DNA of 64,000 nucleotides, taken from positions 434,001-498,000 of the forward strand of contig CAXXQT010000006.1 of assembly GCA_963674575.2 (NCBI GenBank). The letters are read 5' to 3'. Position 1 is the stretch's first letter. Each line of letters begins with the position of its first letter. Positions 8,572-17,443 of this stretch are shown here, piece by piece. Source of the stretch: JAAYAY01 sp963674575 (GTDB lineage Bacteria > Planctomycetota > Planctomycetia > Pirellulales > Thermoguttaceae). The translations under genes and the position numbers were made by a program. The notes beneath the pieces were generated by a model, which was not told where the DNA came from, searched no databases, and saw only the letters and a program-made list of their open reading frames with translations.

Positions 8572-9999
8572 CTAACCCTCGACGCCCACTTCCTCCGGCG
8601 TTTCCGCCGGCTGGGGCGAGATGGCTTCGATGGCATCGACCAGCCGCACGTCGTGGCGGGGGGCCACGCTGCGAAGATCGAGAATCACGCGGTTGCCATC
8701 GACGCGAGCGAGGATCGGAAGGGCGCCGTGACGCAGCAGCCCTGCAAGCCGCTCGGCCGACAGCCCCTCGGGTTCGAGAGAGATCGTGACCGTGGGAATT
8801 GGGGGTTCGGCAGCGCCTCCGGCCAGCGACGTGGAACTTTCAAGGATCTCGGCGGAACGGACGGATCGCGTTGCCTGGATCTGGGGGGCCAGCCGATGAG
8901 CGCGATTCTTGAGGTTGTCTACAGAGACGGTAAGCAGTTGGAAGAGTGGGACTCGTTGCAGGGCCCGCTGCGGGTCGTGATGCAGATCGAGTGTGGCAGC
9001 CAGGGCAGCCAGGGTGGGAGCGGCAACGCGGGTGGCGCGGGCGAGGGGATGTTTCTGAACCTTGTCGATCAGTTGGTGCCGTCCCACAATGATTCCGCAT
9101 TGGGGGCCGCCCACCAACTTGTCGCCACTGAACAACGCGAGATCGGTTCCCGCCGCAACGCAGCCGGAAACGTGCGGTTCGTCCGGCAGGCCGATCAAAG
9201 CGGGATCGATCAGGGATCCGTAGCCCAGGCAATGGATCACCGGGATCCGGTGGCGGTGTCCCAACTCGATCACGTCCTGGACGTCGACGTCGCCCGCGGC
9301 GCCGGTCAGCCGAAAATTGGTTGGTCGGAGCAGAAGGAGAGCGGCCGTTCGATCGCTGATGGCCGCGGAGTAGTCGGACGGGTAGGTCTTGTTGACGGTG
9401 CCGATTTCTCGTGGCACGACGCCCGCCGCCGCCATGACGTCGGGCACCCGGAAGCTGCAGCCGATCTCGGCCATCTGGCCCCGCGACACGATAACTTCCC
9501 GCCCGCTGGCCAAGGCCGCCAGGGCCGTGGTCAGGGCGCCGGCCGTGTTGTTGAGAACGGCGGCCGCCTCGGCGCCGGTCAGGTGACGCAGCGATTCCTC
9601 CACGTCGTGTCCGCGGCGATGATGCTTGCCTGTGGCCAGGTCGACTTCCACGTTGGCGTAGTCGCCCGCCACGGCTGCCATGGCCGTCACGGCCTCCTCG
9701 GCGAGCGGGGCACGTCCGAGGCCCCCGGGGAGCACCACCCCCGTGGCATTGATCACCGGGCGGAGCGCCGACGGCTCGCCCTCGAGGATCCGGCGGGCGA
9801 TCCGATCGGCCAGTTCCGTCATGCTCGGTAACGAACGCTCGGCCGTCGCCGTCTGGACTTCTTGACGCACCTCGTCGAGGACCGCTCGAACGGACCCGAC
9901 GACCGCGTTGTGGTTGAGACGGTCCACAAGCCCTTTGAGAGTGGGGCTTTCCAGCAACTCGTTGACCGAAGGGATATTGCGAAGGGGATTGGTAGCCAT
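8572..9999 (-). CDS. selA: L-seryl-tRNA(Sec) selenium transferase
   Basis: 475 residues, the normal SelA length. SelA is a PLP enzyme that converts Ser-tRNA(Sec) to Sec-tRNA(Sec) using selenophosphate in the cytoplasm. I chose the ATG at 9999, which begins MATNPLRNIPSVNELLESP with GGGAGG upstream; the frame stays open further upstream but without family sequence. The N-terminal SelA domain (residues 1-70) is followed by PVINATGVVLPGGLGRAPL, by NNTAGA, and by the PLP-lysine motif FSGDKLVGGPQ with Lys near residue 294. No selB, selD or tRNA-Sec is visible in the window, so the other parts of the pathway must lie elsewhere. The gene stands alone. Confidence 0.95.
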   Translation of the reverse strand: MATNPLRNIPSVNELLESPTLKGLVDRLNHNAVVGSVRAVLDEVRQEVQTATAERSLPSMTELADRIARRILEGEPSALRPVINATGVVLPGGLGRAPLAEEAVTAMAAVAGDYANVEVDLATGKHHRRGHDVEESLRHLTGAEAAAVLNNTAGALTTALAALASGREVIVSRGQMAEIGCSFRVPDVMAAAGVVPREIGTVNKTYPSDYSAAISDRTAALLLLRPTNFRLTGAAGDVDVQDVIELGHRHRIPVIHCLGYGSLIDPALIGLPDEPHVSGCVAAGTDLALFSGDKLVGGPQCGIIVGRHQLIDKVQKHPLARATRVAAPTLAALAATLDLHHDPQRALQRVPLFQLLTVSVDNLKNRAHRLAPQIQATRSVRSAEILESSTSLAGGAAEPPIPTVTISLEPEGLSAERLAGLLRHGALPILARVDGNRVILDLRSVAPRHDVRLVDAIEAISPQPAETPEEVGVEG

Positions 10000-10382
10000 G
10001 GCGACCTCCCGGGAGTCCCGGTGAAAGGGATTTTTGCATTCTTTAGAGCCGATCCGAAAACTGTTGCCGATGCAGGCGGTTTCCGCCCGTGGGAGGCCTG
10101 GTCTGTGGTTTTCGGATAGGTTCTTAGTATCGAGGCAGCGTTTTGCTCGCGGAGCGAACAACGACACTTGTGTTGTTATACCGCCCCTCTTTTGACATTT
10201 TCGTGCCGTTTCCGTGGGGCGTCAATGACACCGCTCGGGGGTGGTTCGGAAAACTGCTTCTCACTATCATAGAAAGATTGTGGACCGTGTCGGGGGGATT
10301 GCCTGGCGCGGAGCCAACCGTCGTTTGCCGAGAAAATGTCGCAGTATCCGGCGTTTTCGAGACCCATAGTCAACACAACGCG
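10000..10382. other. Divergent intergenic region between selA and the histidine kinase gene
   Basis: 383 bases that should hold both promoters. AT-rich pieces occur near 10165-10200 (TTGTGTTGTTATACC, TTTTGACATTTT), but no pair of hexamers with good spacing stands out. The kinase frame is open from 10143; that part is rich in residues untypical of the family and is judged non-coding or leader. Confidence 0.35.
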
Positions 10383-11681
10383 ATGAGACTTCCGCCCGAG
10401 GGTGCACGCTGGCTGATTTCGTTGCGCTGGATCGCGTGTGCGACCGTATTCGCCGTTGCGCTGTTCGCCTGGCGGGGCCTGGGAGTGCTGCCCAACCCGC
10501 TGCCCATTTGCGGGGTGGCTGTCGCCATGGTCGGCTTCAATATCTGGTTCTGGATCAGCCAGCGGGACTACGGCGCGGGCGAAGCCAACGTGGACCGGTT
10601 CATTTTTCAGCAGATTACCCACGATCTCATTGCCCTGGCCCTGCTGGTTTACTTCTCCGACGCGACACGAAATCCATTCCTGTTCTTCTTCGTGTTCCAC
10701 ATGATCATTGGGAGCATGTACCTTCACGGATGGATGCCCTACGTGGTCGCGGGGATGGCCAGTTTCCTGACCGGTGGCATCTTCCTGATCGAGTATTGGC
10801 AGGGCACGCCCTCGTTTCCGATCCATCTGCCGACCGACCCGCCGGGGGTCCACACGCTCGACGGCGTTTACCTGATGTGGATGTTCCTCACCCTCGTGAG
10901 CACCTTCTGGTTGACCGTCTATTTGACCACCGCCATGCACCGCTACGTGGACCGGGCCCACAGCGAACTTCGCCAACGCGAGAAGATGGTCGGCATGGGA
11001 CAGTTGGTCGCGGGAATCGCCCACCAGATCGCCAACCCCCTGGACGGGTTGCAGAACTGCCTGAACCGCATCGGGGAAAGTGTGCGGGAAGACCCCCAGT
11101 TGGCCGAGTACATCCGAATGATGGCCGATGCCCTGGAACGGATCGAACGGACCGCCAAGCGGGTCCAGGCCTTCGCCCAGCCTCGCGGAATCACGCTCCA
11201 GCGAACCGAGGTCAATACGGCCGTGGAGGCCACGCTCCAGGTGCTCGGCTCCGCCCACGGCGACAAGATCCGAATCGAAACGAAGTACGGCAAGGTTCCC
11301 GCCGTACAGGGCGATCCCTACTCGCTCCAGGAAGTGCTCTTCAATCTGTGCAACAACGCCCTGGCTGCCATGCCCGACGGGGGAACGCTCACCCTGCGGA
11401 CCGTCGTCGTCGCTCGGCCCACGGAGGACGATCCGGGAACGGTCGCGGTGGAGGTTTCCGACACGGGCAAGGGAATCCCCGTCGACTTGCAGGACAAGGT
11501 CTTCGAACCCTTCTTCACCACTCGGGGCGACTCGGGAGGAACCGGATTGGGCCTCGTCCTTTCCCGGATGATGATTTCCGAAATGGGAGGACGCCTCCAA
11601 CTCGAAAGTGCTCCCGGACACGGCACCACCTTCAGCGTCATCCTCAAAGCCGCCACTGACTCCGAACTCGTTGACACCTAA
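10383..11681 (+). CDS. Membrane sensor histidine kinase
   Basis: 432 residues. I chose the ATG at 10383, which puts MRLPPEGARWLISLRWIA directly before the first helix; the frame is open upstream, so the start is not certain. There are about six transmembrane helices (residues 15-195), then a HisKA domain with H-box IAHQIANPL (His near 214). The HATPase has an N-box (LFNLCNNALAAMPDGG), DTGKGIP, FEPFFTTRGD and GTGLGL. The residue after the phosphoacceptor His is Gln, where Glu is usual. It is followed 54 bases later by a sigma-54-type response regulator, its probable partner, giving an NtrB/NtrC-like pair. The signal is unknown. Confidence 0.88.
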   Translation: MRLPPEGARWLISLRWIACATVFAVALFAWRGLGVLPNPLPICGVAVAMVGFNIWFWISQRDYGAGEANVDRFIFQQITHDLIALALLVYFSDATRNPFLFFFVFHMIIGSMYLHGWMPYVVAGMASFLTGGIFLIEYWQGTPSFPIHLPTDPPGVHTLDGVYLMWMFLTLVSTFWLTVYLTTAMHRYVDRAHSELRQREKMVGMGQLVAGIAHQIANPLDGLQNCLNRIGESVREDPQLAEYIRMMADALERIERTAKRVQAFAQPRGITLQRTEVNTAVEATLQVLGSAHGDKIRIETKYGKVPAVQGDPYSLQEVLFNLCNNALAAMPDGGTLTLRTVVVARPTEDDPGTVAVEVSDTGKGIPVDLQDKVFEPFFTTRGDSGGTGLGLVLSRMMISEMGGRLQLESAPGHGTTFSVILKAATDSELVDT

Positions 11682-11735
11682 CCCGCCAGGTGCGTCCTTC
11701 AGCCTTCAGTCTCCAGCCTACAGCCTGATCCCTCC

Positions 11736-13076
11736 ATGCGTATCCTCGTTGTCGATGACGAAAAGATCAAACGGGTCACCTTGTCGGACGATCTGGCCAC
11801 CCAGGGCTACGAGGTCGAGACGGCCGAGGACGGCCAGGCCGCCATCGACAAGCTGTCGGCGTCGGCCTTCGACGTCGTCGTTACCGACCTGAAGATGCCC
11901 AATGTGGACGGCATCGAACTGCTCAAGTGGATCAAGCAAGGGGCGCTGGCCAATACGGTCGTGGTGATGATGACGGCTTACGGAAGCATCGAGATGGCCG
12001 TCGAAGCCGTCAAACTGGGCGCCTTCGACTTCGTGACCAAGCCCTTTCGCAACGACGACATCTTCCCCTTGCTGGCGAGGATCGAACGGGAACGGAAGGA
12101 AAAGGCCCGCGCCGACGCGCCTGTCGAAGAGGACGTCTCGCCCGACGCCTCGATCACCGACTCGATCGTCACCGAGTCGCCTTCGATGGACCGGGTCATC
12201 CGGATGATCGAGATCGCGGCCCGAACCGACGCGAATGTGCTGCTCTGCGGCGAGACGGGCGTCGGCAAGGACCTGATTTCGACGGTGATCCACCGCCATT
12301 CCCATCGGAGCGGATTTCCGTACGTGAAGGTGGGATGCACTCTCTTCCCACCCCAGTTGATCGAGAGTGAACTGTACGGCCACGAAAAGGGTTCCTTCAC
12401 CGGCGCCGAGGCAAAACGTAAGGGCCGCTTCGACCTGGCCCAGGGCGGAACGCTCTACCTGGACGACGTGGACGACATTCCTCTCGAACAGCAGTCGAAA
12501 CTGCTTCGCGCGATCGAAGAGAAGGTCTTTGAGAAGGTCGGTGGAACGACGCAGATTCAGGCCGACGTGCGGTTCATCGCCTCGACGAAGCAGAACCTGC
12601 TCGACAAGATTGACGACGGTTCCTTCCGTCGCGATCTTTACTATCGCCTGGACGTTCTGAGGATCAACATTCCGCCCCTTCGCGACCGCCTCGACGACCT
12701 GCCCCTGCTGGTCGATCACCTGATGAAGCGGATCTCGAAGGGCCAGCCCTACCAGATCGATCCGGAGGCCGTCGACGTGCTCCTCCGCCACGATTGGCCC
12801 GGCAACATCCGCGAACTGTATCACACGCTGGAGCGGGCCTGCCTGGTGGGGGCCGACCACATCACGGCCTCGCTCCTGACAGCCGAGATGGCCGGCATCG
12901 CGGCCAAGAAGAAACCGGCCACCGGCGGATTCCGGGCCGCCATGGACCACGCCGAGCGCCAACTCCTGGCCGACGCCCTTGCCAACGCGGGCGGCAACAA
13001 GACCGCCGCCGCCGAAGCCCTCGGCATGAAAGCCTCCACCTTCCGCGACAAACTGGCCAAGCATGGGTTGGGATAG
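11736..13076 (+). CDS. Sigma-54-dependent response regulator (NtrC/AtoC type)
   Basis: 446 residues. Receiver domain 1-120 with VVDDE, phospho-acceptor Asp near residue 51 (VVTDLKMP) and MTAYGS. The AAA+ activator domain (about 150-380) has Walker A GETGVGKD, a sigma-54 contact loop GSFTGA, Walker B GTLYLDDVDDI and an arginine-finger region (FRRDLYYRLDVLRI). A Fis-type HTH is at the C-terminus (NKTAAAEALGMKASTFRDKL). It activates RNA polymerase-sigma-54 when phosphorylated, presumably by the adjacent kinase. Odd point: the usual GAFTGA is GSFTGA. Confidence 0.93.
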   Translation: MRILVVDDEKIKRVTLSDDLATQGYEVETAEDGQAAIDKLSASAFDVVVTDLKMPNVDGIELLKWIKQGALANTVVVMMTAYGSIEMAVEAVKLGAFDFVTKPFRNDDIFPLLARIERERKEKARADAPVEEDVSPDASITDSIVTESPSMDRVIRMIEIAARTDANVLLCGETGVGKDLISTVIHRHSHRSGFPYVKVGCTLFPPQLIESELYGHEKGSFTGAEAKRKGRFDLAQGGTLYLDDVDDIPLEQQSKLLRAIEEKVFEKVGGTTQIQADVRFIASTKQNLLDKIDDGSFRRDLYYRLDVLRINIPPLRDRLDDLPLLVDHLMKRISKGQPYQIDPEAVDVLLRHDWPGNIRELYHTLERACLVGADHITASLLTAEMAGIAAKKKPATGGFRAAMDHAERQLLADALANAGGNKTAAAEALGMKASTFRDKLAKHGLG

Positions 13077-13200
13077 GCGACGGGCGCCAAATCCGGGTTT
13101 TCGGACTGGATAAGTTGTTGGGAATTCGCCACAATCGAAGTAGCAGACCTTCGCCAGGCGGCGAGTGAACCTCGCTTAACCCTAACCGCGCGGTGACCAG

Positions 13201-14574
13201 ATGCGACTCCGGGAAATTCGTACCCACAAGCTATTTGGTCTGTTTGATCATGTCGTTCCCCTGAACATGGGTGAACGAATCACGATCATGCACGGCCCCA
13301 ACGGCTTTGGCAAGACTGCGATCCTGCGCATGATCGAATCCGTCTTCTGCCGCAATTTTAGTCCATTGCGAGAGTTGCCGTTTGAGAAGCTTGATCTGCA
13401 ATTCGCTGACGGGCAAACGCTATCGGTGCAGAAGGGCCTGACGAACGCAAGGCCACGTGAGGATGGTTCGCAACTGACTTTCGAGTTCGACGGAATGCCC
13501 TCCTACAAGTTGACAAGTGTGAGTGCTCGGCTCCTGCGGGAATTGGGCATATCTCTGCGGTCGCTCGATCAGCGTGTTCCCGAATTGGATCGAGTTGATG
13601 AGTTGCTCTGGGAATACAGACCGACCGGCGAGATACTTGATTTAGACAGTGTCTTGGAGCGGTTTCCGAACCTCTCCCCTGCGCGTCATCGGCAGATCGA
13701 GCAAAAGGAGGCTCCCGCGTGGTTTATTGAATTGACCGCAGCTACGAATGTGCATTTCATTCGTGCTAACCGACTTGAACAAGCCACACGCGGTACGAGG
13801 CGAGGAGAACAAGCTGTCGAGTTGGCTTCTGTCGTCGACAAGTTCGCGAGAGAATTGGCGAAACAAATCCGGGACACGCTGGCCCGATACGCAGAGTTGT
13901 CCCAATCTCTCGATCGGTCATTTCCGCGTCGACTAGTGACCGCTGCCCCTAAGACGTCCTTGTCACTATCGCGGACTCAAATACGTGAGAAGCTTGCGGA
14001 GATCGAAAACAGGCGAAACAGACTTGCGGATGCTGGCCTGATTGACGAGGAGGAACAGTCGCACTTCGAGATGCCGCCGGAAATCGCTAGTGAGAAGATC
14101 GATGTACTCTTGGTATACATCGCCGATGTTGAAAAGAAGCTGGAAGTGTTCGACGACCTATTTCTCAAAATCGAACTGTTCAAGACGATTTTGAACCGTC
14201 GTTTCCTGTTCAAAACGGTCTCTATCGACAAAGCTCGCGGGATCACATTTGCGACGTCGGATGGCACTCCTCTCGGATCGTCAAACCTGTCGTCGGGCGA
14301 ACAGCACGAAGTTGTGTTGCTGTACCAACTTCTATTCAAGGTCAAGCCGGATTCGCTGATCCTTATTGACGAGCCCGAACTCTCCCTTCACATCGCCTGG
14401 CAAGAGCAATTCCTTCCCGATCTGGCCCGGATTACGCAACTGTCTGATTGCGACGTATTGATTGCAACGCACTCCCCGCAGATAATCGGCAATCGTTGGG
14501 ACCTGACTGTCGAACTGCGAGGGCCGAGCGAATGCGAGAATACATCACGGCGGACACCCTTGCCAACGCGATGA
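13201..14574 (+). CDS. AAA ATPase of an AAA/DUF4435 pair (AriA-like, candidate PARIS system)
   Basis: 457 residues, cytoplasmic. RecF/SMC-like ABC-type ATPase: Walker A GPNGFGKTAI (residues about 32-41), a central helical region, signature LSSGEQHE, Walker B LILIDEPELSLH and the switch ATHSPQIIG. The next gene starts inside its 3' end (43-base overlap), so the two are translationally coupled. In PARIS anti-phage systems AriA is an AAA_15 ATPase of about this size that holds and releases AriB, a DUF4435 TOPRIM nuclease, when it senses phage anti-restriction proteins. GC content by eye is lower than in the neighbouring two-component genes, as expected for a transferred cassette. Other AAA/DUF4435 pairs exist, so PARIS is a candidate assignment. 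Confidence 0.72.
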   Translation: MRLREIRTHKLFGLFDHVVPLNMGERITIMHGPNGFGKTAILRMIESVFCRNFSPLRELPFEKLDLQFADGQTLSVQKGLTNARPREDGSQLTFEFDGMPSYKLTSVSARLLRELGISLRSLDQRVPELDRVDELLWEYRPTGEILDLDSVLERFPNLSPARHRQIEQKEAPAWFIELTAATNVHFIRANRLEQATRGTRRGEQAVELASVVDKFARELAKQIRDTLARYAELSQSLDRSFPRRLVTAAPKTSLSLSRTQIREKLAEIENRRNRLADAGLIDEEEQSHFEMPPEIASEKIDVLLVYIADVEKKLEVFDDLFLKIELFKTILNRRFLFKTVSIDKARGITFATSDGTPLGSSNLSSGEQHEVVLLYQLLFKVKPDSLILIDEPELSLHIAWQEQFLPDLARITQLSDCDVLIATHSPQIIGNRWDLTVELRGPSECENTSRRTPLPTR

Positions 14575-15395
14575 GGATGACGCGTCCCCTCTTCGCGGGC
14601 GCATTTCTTCTTGTGGAAGGGGCCAGTGATGCCGCGGTCTACGGGCGGGTTGTGGATCATGAGGCGTGCCAGATCAAGGTCGCTCATGATCGCGATCGCG
14701 TATTGGGAGCCATCGCGATCCTGAACAAGGACGGCTTTCTCGGAGTGGTCGGCATCATCGATGCCGACTTCGACCGAATCACCGGTCATGTCCCCGGGGT
14801 TGCGAACGTCTGCCAGACCGACCTCCATGACGTTGAGTGCATGATGCTGAATTCCCCGGCCTTCGACCGGGTGCTCGAAGAGTTTGGGGGCGCTGATCGC
14901 ATTTCCGCGTTTTCCGCCAAAGAAACACCACTGATTGCTCGCCGGTTGGCAGCAAATGCCGCGCCCCTGGGCTGCCTGCGTTTGATCTCCTTGATTGACG
15001 ATCTGAATCTGAAATTTGAAGGGCTCGCCTTCCAAGCCTTTGCAGATCGGAGAACAACCGCTATCGATGTCGTCAAAATGATTCGTGAAGTGGTCAACAA
15101 GAGTCGCCATCATGAGGTTGACCAAGAGGCACTGCGCCGTCGTGTAGAGAAAGAACTGGCAAGAAATCACGACTGCTGGCAGATATCCTGTGGCCACGAT
15201 ATCGTCGGGTTGCTGGCTGTGGCAGTCCGACGCATCTTCAGCGGGAAGAGCGGCGGCGACGCGAGCGCCGAACGGCTGGAACAGGCTCTGCGCCTCGCCT
15301 ACGAGGCGGAATACCTGCGAGACAGCCAGTTGGCGAGGCGTATTCGCGAGTGGGAGGAAGTCCATTCTGAATTCAAGGTCCTCCTGGACGCGTGA
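14532..15395 (+). CDS. DUF4435 TOPRIM-like effector (AriB-like, candidate PARIS system)
   Basis: 287 residues. I chose the ATG at 14532 (MREYITADTLANAMR), which overlaps the ATPase gene; the frame is open further upstream but only antisense-like sequence is added. The TOPRIM-like core is visible: AGAFLLVEGASDAAVY with the catalytic-type Glu at residue 29, and VGIIDADFDRI with the DxD acidic pair. DVECMML, then the helical C-terminal half, fits DUF4435. In PARIS this protein is the toxic nuclease kept inactive by AriA and released on infection, with tRNA reported as target. Here that role is inferred from domain, order, sizes and overlap. Confidence 0.72.
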   Translation: MREYITADTLANAMRMTRPLFAGAFLLVEGASDAAVYGRVVDHEACQIKVAHDRDRVLGAIAILNKDGFLGVVGIIDADFDRITGHVPGVANVCQTDLHDVECMMLNSPAFDRVLEEFGGADRISAFSAKETPLIARRLAANAAPLGCLRLISLIDDLNLKFEGLAFQAFADRRTTAIDVVKMIREVVNKSRHHEVDQEALRRRVEKELARNHDCWQISCGHDIVGLLAVAVRRIFSGKSGGDASAERLEQALRLAYEAEYLRDSQLARRIREWEEVHSEFKVLLDA

Positions 15396-15871
15396 GCGTT
15401 TTCTGCGCGAGAGAACGGCGTGCCCAACACTTACTCTCTCCCACTCCATTGGGGTGGCCAAGAAAACTCTGGAAATCACCGGCCAGTTTGGCAAAATGAC
15501 CTACATCCAATGGCGTCCTCGCCCTGCTCCTTGACAACCTACCCACTTGCCGCCATCACCGCTCCAAGGCAAAACGGCTCCGAGTCCGTTCTGCCCCGAG
15601 ATACCCCACCGATGAGCCAAAAGGGTCAAAACTCAAAAAAAGCGGAAAGTTCAACAAGTTCAAGAAAGTCCGGCCACGAAGTCTCCCCATGCACTTTGCC
15701 CAGTATCGCTACCCCCTCTCCGATTAGCGTCTCTTAGCGACGATCAGCGGTTCAATCCCTTCGTCGACTCTGCCCAAAATCAAGACGGGCGCGAAGGACC
15801 AGCCGTTCGCGCCCGTTGCGGTTCTCATGGATTGCGGAGGGGAAACGCCGCTTGATGACGTCTCAAGTCGC
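15396..15871. other. Intergenic region, no gene seen
   Basis: 476 bases between the convergent DUF4435 gene and the oxidoreductase gene. Composition is skewed (C-rich, with an A-rich part near 15630-15660). A 105-codon frame from 15420 has no family features. Near 15725 the sequence TTAGCGTCTCTTAGCGACGATCAGCGG resembles pieces at 3775-3795 and 46310-46334, perhaps degraded repeat. No terminator is clear. Confidence 0.4.
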
Positions 15872-17176
15872 TCACACGACTTCCCAGCCTTTGCGATACT
15901 CTTTGTTGATCAGCTTGTCGGCCTCGGGGCAGTTGGTGGCCTTGAGGGTCTTGGCGTCCCAGTCGAGTTTCTTGCCTGTGCGGAAGGCCACGTTCCCGAG
16001 CAGGACCGCTTCGGTCAGCGCGCCCGAGTAATCGAAGTTGCAGGTGGTCGGCGAACCGTCCTTGCAGGCCTTGATCCACTCGGCATGGTGGCCGATCGAA
16101 TCCGGAATCGTCTTGGCCGGCGGTTCGAAGCCGGCGTACTTGTCGCCCGGGAAGAGCTTGTACTTGTTGTAGTCAGCGAACATGTTGCCTTCGCTGCCGA
16201 TGAACATGACGCCGCTGCCCGGCATGCGCTGGCCGGCCACTTCCTTCGGAATGAGGTTCCCATCGTACCAGGTGAGCTTCACGGGCGGCAGGCCGTCCCG
16301 CTCGGGATATTGGTAACGAACGATCAGGCCCAAGGGGCACGTTTGCGGATGGGGCTCGGGACCCTCGGCCTCGCAGCTGGTCGGATGACGCAGCTTGAGG
16401 GCCCAGAAGGGAAGGTCCATATAATGGCAGGCCATGTCGCCGAGGGTGCCGCTGCCGAAGTCCCACCACCTGCGCCACTGGGCCGGATGGTAGCGTCCTT
16501 CCGCGTAGGGGCGCACGGGGGCCGGGCCCAGCCACAGGTCCCAGTCGAGGTAGTCGGGCGCAGGTTGCCCTTCGGGAAGCTCGCCGCCGCCCCAGCCCTT
16601 GCCGACCCACACATGGACTTCGGTGACGTCGCCGATGGCGCCCGATTGGATGATTTCGACCACGCGACGGTAGTTGTTGCCGGCATGGATCTGCGTGCCC
16701 AACTGGGTGGCCAGGTTCCGCTTGGCAGCTTCCTCGGCCAGAAGGCGTGATTCAAAGACCGTGTGGGTGAGCGGCTTTTCGCAATAGACGTGCAGACCGG
16801 CGCGGATGGCTCGAATTGAGGCCGGTGCGTGATGATGGTCGGCTGTGCCGACGGTGACCGCGTCGAGCTTGTCGGCTTCTTTTTCAAACATCTCGCGGTA
16901 GTCGCGATAGAGCCGGGCCTTGGGAAATTTCTCGCCGGCTTTTTCCAGGTAACGCTGGTCGACGTCGCAGAGGGCCACGACGTTCTCGCCCTGCACGGCG
17001 TTGACGCTCGCCGATGCCCGGTTGGCGGTCCCCACGCACGCCACATTCAGCTTTTCGTTGGGCGATTTCGATTCCTGGGCGGCCAATTGGCTCCATACTC
17101 CCGACGAGAGCACGGCCGCGCCGGCGCCGGTTGTACGAAGGAAGGCACGACGATTGACACGATGGTTTTTCGACAT
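15872..17176 (-). CDS. Tat-exported Gfo/Idh/MocA-family oxidoreductase
   Basis: 434 residues. A twin-arginine signal begins the protein (NRRAFLRTTGAGAAVL, cleavage near AAQ). The NAD(P)-binding Rossmann domain follows (VACVGTANRA...), then the family motif CEKPLTHT near residue 133 and the C-terminal alpha/beta domain (GNNYRRVVEIIQSGAIGDV; WDLWLGPAP; GSGTLGDMACHYMD). These enzymes oxidise or reduce sugar-like substrates with a tightly bound nucleotide; many planctomycete paralogues are Tat-exported. It is single-gene and divergent from the sugar kinase gene. The substrate is unknown, but the context is carbohydrate use. Confidence 0.9.
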   Translation of the reverse strand: MSKNHRVNRRAFLRTTGAGAAVLSSGVWSQLAAQESKSPNEKLNVACVGTANRASASVNAVQGENVVALCDVDQRYLEKAGEKFPKARLYRDYREMFEKEADKLDAVTVGTADHHHAPASIRAIRAGLHVYCEKPLTHTVFESRLLAEEAAKRNLATQLGTQIHAGNNYRRVVEIIQSGAIGDVTEVHVWVGKGWGGGELPEGQPAPDYLDWDLWLGPAPVRPYAEGRYHPAQWRRWWDFGSGTLGDMACHYMDLPFWALKLRHPTSCEAEGPEPHPQTCPLGLIVRYQYPERDGLPPVKLTWYDGNLIPKEVAGQRMPGSGVMFIGSEGNMFADYNKYKLFPGDKYAGFEPPAKTIPDSIGHHAEWIKACKDGSPTTCNFDYSGALTEAVLLGNVAFRTGKKLDWDAKTLKATNCPEADKLINKEYRKGWEVV

Positions 17177-17443
17177 TGATTGAGTTCCCGATCAGTACGA
17201 TTCAACAGGTTTTCAACGCTTCCGGCTCCCTTCGCCGAGACATCCCAGATCATAAACCACGCACGGGCGCCGTGCAAACAGAGGTCATGATATTGCGACC
17301 CGGGCCCCGACCCTCTACGATGACGTTCTTGTCGCCCCAGGACGGACACATCCTCCAGATGGCAGAAAACAGGGCAGATTCGCGTCGCTCCCGTGAGGGG
17401 CGTCTCGTCCATATTTGTTCCAGGGAAAACCGGGGATTCCAGG

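Noticed and set aside
10176..11621. Minus-strand frame of 481 codons opposite the histidine kinase
   Set aside because: His/Gln/Gly-rich antisense translation; all kinase motifs are on the plus strand.
15420..15737. Plus-strand frame of 105 codons after the DUF4435 gene
   Set aside because: Ser/Pro-rich composition, no ribosome binding site, no family; considered non-coding.
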